This document shows positions 60,501 through 64,000 of a DNA stretch of 64,000 bases, one piece after another. The notes beneath the pieces are model-generated. The model worked only from the letters and a program-made list of their open reading frames with translations, was not told the origin of the DNA and did no database searches. The position numbers and the translations under genes are program-made. Position 1 is the stretch's first letter; each line of letters begins with the position of its first letter. This DNA is from Saccharina japonica (taxonomy: Eukaryota; Sar; Phaeophyceae; Laminariales; Laminariaceae): contig MEHQ01000169.1 of assembly GCA_008828725.1 (NCBI GenBank), positions 141,282-205,281 on the forward strand, written 5' to 3'.

Positions 60501-63500
60501 GATCCCTCTGTCTTCGATCACCATTTACACCATCGCCAGGTTTGTTGTGTGGCGGCTTGTTTACAGGTCTTTCGTCAATAGACGCATGCTGTACTGTGTG
60601 CAATAGAGGTATAAATTTAGGGCCAAAGTTTGTTTGGACTGACTGAGTGTCTCATGAGTGTCTCATGAGTGACTACTGTAGTATTGCCTGCCAATAGACT
60701 CCTCAACTGAGGGACTACACTATAGCCTATACGGCATGCCTTACAAGGCATGCTCCTTATCCTTGGGATGATAACCTTTGTATTCCCTACCGTAGCGAGC
60801 GGTATTGCCTAGCTTACGTATTGTGCTTCTTGGCGTGTTCAATGGCCTCCAAGGCCGGTCGACGCGCGGTTGGACAAAAAACGTGAGGTGTGCCAACGTT
60901 TGCTGTGTCATACCTGCGAGGACAATCGGTGCCAGAGGTGCTGAGGCCCTTGGTGACTCCTCTCGTGTAGACAGTCTACCGTAGTACCTTGGCATGCGCC
61001 CACTGTAACTCTGACCAATACCCGTGCGCCTGTGTGCCTTTCATGCTGCGCGCTACACTGTACCGGTATTAAATTCGGCAACAGCTGGATTGCTTTCCCT
61101 GTGGACGAAGAGCACATCCACCCCAGCTGGATGGTCATCCCGGTTGGAAACCTTGCAGGGGCCGTGACAGCAATGCTAGTTGACCGCGACTACATCGATT
61201 GGGGCTGGTTCCAGTTCAGCCTCGGCACCCTGCTTTGGCTCGCGCTCTGGCCGACCACCTTCCGCAAGGTACATACGCGCGTCCACTTTGTATTGTTGCT
61301 CTGGTTGCTCTGGTCTGCAAGCTGGAGAGGTTTCCTGGTTAGGCTTCGAGTATGAGTTGTCGGTGCCGGGGCTGCGCGCTCCTGGTCGTCTGTTGGCAGA
61401 TCTCGTATACCTCGTGTCTCGGCGCTTGCCACCGACGAAATGAGATGTCTCTTGAGCCTGTTTTCACCTCCCAACTGTCTGGTATTCGCAGCTACGGCAT
61501 CATAGAGGGGTCACGTGCACTACTAAATGTCTCTTTTTTCTCTCTGTTTTACAGGCTGTCTTGGGCCACAACAGCAACGCCGCCCTTCGCAACCTGTACG
61601 GCGTCTGGGTCGCGCCCCCCGCTGTGGCGATGCTCGCGTTTAACAGCTTGGAGGACTCCACCGCAATCGGACCCGTGCACCGTGCGCTCTTCTGTGAGTG
61701 CCGTCTGCGACAGCAATGCCATGCACGTTGACCCAGGATACGCCTGTACATTTCCACTTGGCAAGGAAACTACTATTAATAGTAGTCGGGACGCCGACTG
61801 ACAGTACTTCAAGGCATCAAACCCTTGTATGATATTATAAAAGTACGATCCATTGGACGCCTCTCATGTACAGCTACAGAGCTCTACTCATAGTGATATA
61901 TATAGGAGGCAACCCCTCCTCCTTTGAATTATCCACGCGGCGATATAATAAACAGTTTAGGGGCCCGAGAGGTTGGAGAGTTTCTACCCATACGCGTACT
62001 ACGATAGAGCTCGTGCCTTCTGGCACTCTTATAAGGGGCTTCTCAACTGAAGGACTGGCCAATATCGTTTTGTTCTGCACTATTATGTGGGACCATGGTA
62101 AACACGACCTGCGGTATACACAAAATCCTATAGATTTCCCTATTTCGACTAAAAACAGTGGGGTCCTGTTTACTTTGGTCCTTCGCAATAAAAATAGTTT
62201 TCGATATAGGCCCCGTAGGCCACGGAATTGGAGTTGGTCATCTTTGGGTCAAGGTTAAGTGTACGCTTTCCTTAAAAGTCGTTTTAGGCATGTATGTGCA
62301 GCCTCTCAGCAGCCCCTGAAGTCAGGACTCATCCTCAAAAACTACGAGTACTGTTAATAGATGCACCCCTATTGTGGCATGCATCCTCACATCCTCACTT
62401 TACGTGTTCTTATGGCCTCCTTCCTCCCTCCCTCCCTCCCTGCCATCGCTCCCTTTCGTATTCTCTACAGACGCGTCGCTGTCGGTCGCTCTGGTTCTAG
62501 CACCCTGCGTGTGGCCCTTGAACTTCTTCCAGGAGGGACAGTTCGCCATGACCGCCTGGGCTTTCGCCTTCCCGCTCAACGCGCTTGCTGCCGCCGCGGT
62601 CACAATGTACGGTCTCTCTCCTTACAGCTCCATGCAGGTGAGCGGCTGCATGCGTACCACTGCTGTAGCTCAATAGTATTGGGCCCTGAAAACGAGGGAA
62701 ATGGGGGTTTAGTGATGTACCAGGTATAGCTTGGTTTCTGGTGCTGGCGTTGGTGATGAGTTATGTTCCACTCCACGTTGTTTTCCTTTTGATGGAGCAA
62801 GGCTATCGCTCGCATGTGTGTATTGTGTATCTCGTGGGTGGAGATGTCGGCCTGGCGTTTCTCTCGTCGGTGTTCTGGTTAACCTGGTATACAGTAGTAT
62901 GCCATGGCATTTCCGTAGCTCTTCGGACTCGCTACTCTAGGCTGTTGACGAAGCATGTATAGCAAGCACGTATACATTCGATGTGGGTGTCGCGAAGCAC
63001 GAAACTGCACTAGGAGTGGAAGGTTTGACCGATGGTTTACAATATGTCAGTCGGAGCCACCAAGACGACTTAAAACATTTGTCAAGCTTTCATGTACGGT
63101 GTTCCTCGTGTCATTTATATCAGTGATTTGTCGTGTCTGCGATATGGTACGTGCAGAGCAGTAAGAAAGCCAGTCGTAAACTCCAATACTTCATACCTGG
63201 TATGTCTTCGCCGAGTGATGGAAGGTGAGGGTGTTTAGCGGGCGTGACCCATTGTGCTGAGCATTCCCGCAAACTACAACTAGAGATGGTACTGTAGATC
63301 ATGGGCGTAAGCGTTCCTCGCTAACTTTGCAGTGGTCTATTCCTCGGTCGCACATCCCTCCAAGCTTACATTAACGGTCCAACTAACCTTCGTGCTCTCG
63401 TTGCGCCTCTTAAACCCCCTTGCCAATCGTGCTAAGGTTCTCTATGTGGTGACACTGTCGGTTGCTACCGTGGTGAACGTTGTGAACGCGCTGTACACCC

Positions 63501-63580
63501 TGGCAGCGTTGAAAGCAAAGAGGCTTTTCACCCCGGGGGTGAAGTGGTCGCCCCTTTCTTTCGTGGCGCTCACGCACACG
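54450..63580 (+). CDS. DUF4395-like domain fused to a SLAC1/TehA-type anion channel, 3' end beyond window
   Basis: Twelve exons, all with AG/GT borders and matching phases: 54450-54719, 55748-55834, 56309-56436, 57989-58073, 58669-58750, 59167-59279, 59827-59907, 60358-60539, 61085-61268, 61555-61693, 62471-62637, 63437-63580. They give 554 residues. Residues about 50-165 (VDHRVVRVTSILTFFMALF, then three more hydrophobic stretches, SFVLDYMMKWGLVSKSVYR) look like DUF4395. From about 217 the TDT family is clear: FIVPLSILGLGLPWAILAK, KKEWFHPIHHNSFAIPF, HPSWMVIPVGNLAGAVTA, VAPPAVAMLAF, FAMTAWAFAFPLNA. SLAC1, TehA and Mae1 relatives move anions such as chloride, nitrate or malate across membranes by ten helices. 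The substrate here is unknown. The ATG at 54450 is chosen because it is in frame and no better upstream acceptor was seen; ATGs a few codons later are possible. The last donor, GTGAGT at 63581, shows that more exons follow. Confidence 0.88.
54801..54830 (+). repeat. G30 homopolymer in intron 1
   Basis: Thirty consecutive G, 81 bp after the exon 1 donor, on the coding strand of the channel gene. Such a run can form G-quadruplex structure and is also prone to sequencing error. Confidence 0.85.
55955..56050 (+). repeat. Repeat in intron 2 shared with 36430-36560
   Basis: GTTAAGAACTTCTTTTTGGC and CAGACTGGAATTCGTATGCA align with the 36.4-kb segment. Confidence 0.7.
56067..56215. repeat. 33-bp minisatellite in intron 2
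   Basis: About five units beginning CCGCACTGTAGCAGCA. Two are near identical with TTTTCTCCCCCG. It lies between exons 2 and 3 of the channel gene. Confidence 0.8.
57086..57795. mobile_element. 710-bp MITE in intron 3, TAA target duplication
   Basis: About 38-bp perfect inverted ends (GACCAACTATTATGGGAAAT... / ...ATTTCCCATAATAGTTGGTC) are flanked by TAA on both sides (57083-57085, 57796-57798). An inner ACCATCTATAATGG/CCATAATAGATGGT pair and CTCAGTTCCTGGAGG/CCTCCAGGAACTGAG palindromes are also present. The centre has a CAG-rich stretch (57495-57545) that keeps several frames open, so those frames are not taken as genes. TAA duplications point to PIF/Harbinger. Confidence 0.88.
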
Positions 63581-63600
63581 GTGAGTATCTCATGTCTTAC

Positions 63601-63740
63601 ATTGTGTCCCCCTCATACGGGATGTACATATATTAAAACTCGTAAGTACGCGCGATCGAAGTATCACGCTCAGCTAGCAAAAATGAGTTTCGACGAAACC
63701 CTCTATTTCACAGCTGTTGTTTTATATGTATATATATATA
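63601..63740. repeat. Interspersed repeat family R, copy in the last visible intron
   Basis: ATTGTGTCCCCCTCATACGG...CGCGCGATCGAAGTATCACG...TTTCACAGCTGTTGTTTTAT matches 41401-41539, starting about 20 bp after the exon 12 donor. Confidence 0.8.
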
Positions 63741-64000
63741 TTATTCCGAGATTCTAAGTTTTCCGTAAAACCCGTCTTGCCAAAAATGGCGGCCTCATTC
63801 TCCTCGCGTTCGGCTATCGGAATATACAACCTTATCCTGCCGCTTTAGTTTCGGCGGGTTAACTAAATAAAAGAAAATCGCGTCCACCTTGTGCTAGTCC
63901 AATGCGGATGTAGTGCTATACTCGTAGCTTTGTGTGGTACACGTACATGCAAAGCCAAACTAATGATGTTTACCGGGCTACGCAGACAGGAACACTCACT
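63741..64000 (+). other. Intron sequence to window edge
   Basis: No exon can be fixed. A CAG at 63983-63985 close to the edge could be the next acceptor, but only 15 bases follow. Confidence 0.4.

Noticed and set aside
63332-63436. Extending exon 12 leftwards to the acceptor before 63333
   Set aside because: In the phase required by exon 11 this extension meets a stop codon. The acceptor GCTAAG before 63437 gives a clean phase-0 join.

Overview
This window is eukaryotic nuclear DNA. Coding segments are split by GT-AG introns, telomere-type CCCTAA repeats are present, and most of the sequence is transposon relics, fold-back elements, tRNA-like SINEs and simple repeats. The repeat-rich, intron-rich layout, the CAG/CTG-rich texture and a WRVRYSDGDWEEL-type Tudor-like motif on the retroelement fit a stramenopile alga, perhaps a brown alga. 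That assignment is an inference with moderate to low confidence. I see no rRNA, no intact tRNA, no CRISPR and no bacterial operon.

Left part (1-22 kb). The dominant object is an LTR retrotransposon at 5810-14743, read on the minus strand. It has two 447-bp LTRs (TG...CA, 98.7% identical), a 4-bp TATG target duplication, a C7/G7 polypurine tract, and decayed gag-like, protease, RT-RNase H and integrase regions of Ty3/gypsy order. Between RNase H and integrase lies a cytosine-C5 DNA methyltransferase-like region in which motifs I, IV, VI, VIII and IX/X are all recognisable. The integrase ends in a Tudor/chromo-like tail. Around it are small terminal-inverted-repeat elements, an uninterpreted minus-strand ORF cluster (16.8-18.2 kb) and an interstitial telomere repeat (21.4 kb).

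Middle (22-52 kb). There is a pure (GTT)389 tract next to a seemingly exact 800-bp direct duplication, then many repeats: two MITEs with TA duplications, fold-backs, a tRNA-headed SINE family, two degenerate satellites (34.7-36.2 and 38.7-39.6 kb) and several short interspersed families. Some isolated exon-like segments cannot be joined into genes with confidence.

Right part (52-64 kb), plus strand. Two real intron-containing genes lie head to tail. The first is the 3' part of a glutaredoxin-like gene (three exons, stop at 53803). The second is a gene of at least 12 exons (54450 to beyond 63580) whose phases all agree. It encodes an N-terminal DUF4395-like membrane domain fused to a SLAC1/TehA (TDT) anion-channel domain, and it runs off the right edge. 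Its introns hold a 710-bp MITE, a G30 tract, a 33-bp minisatellite and copies of repeats seen elsewhere in the window.
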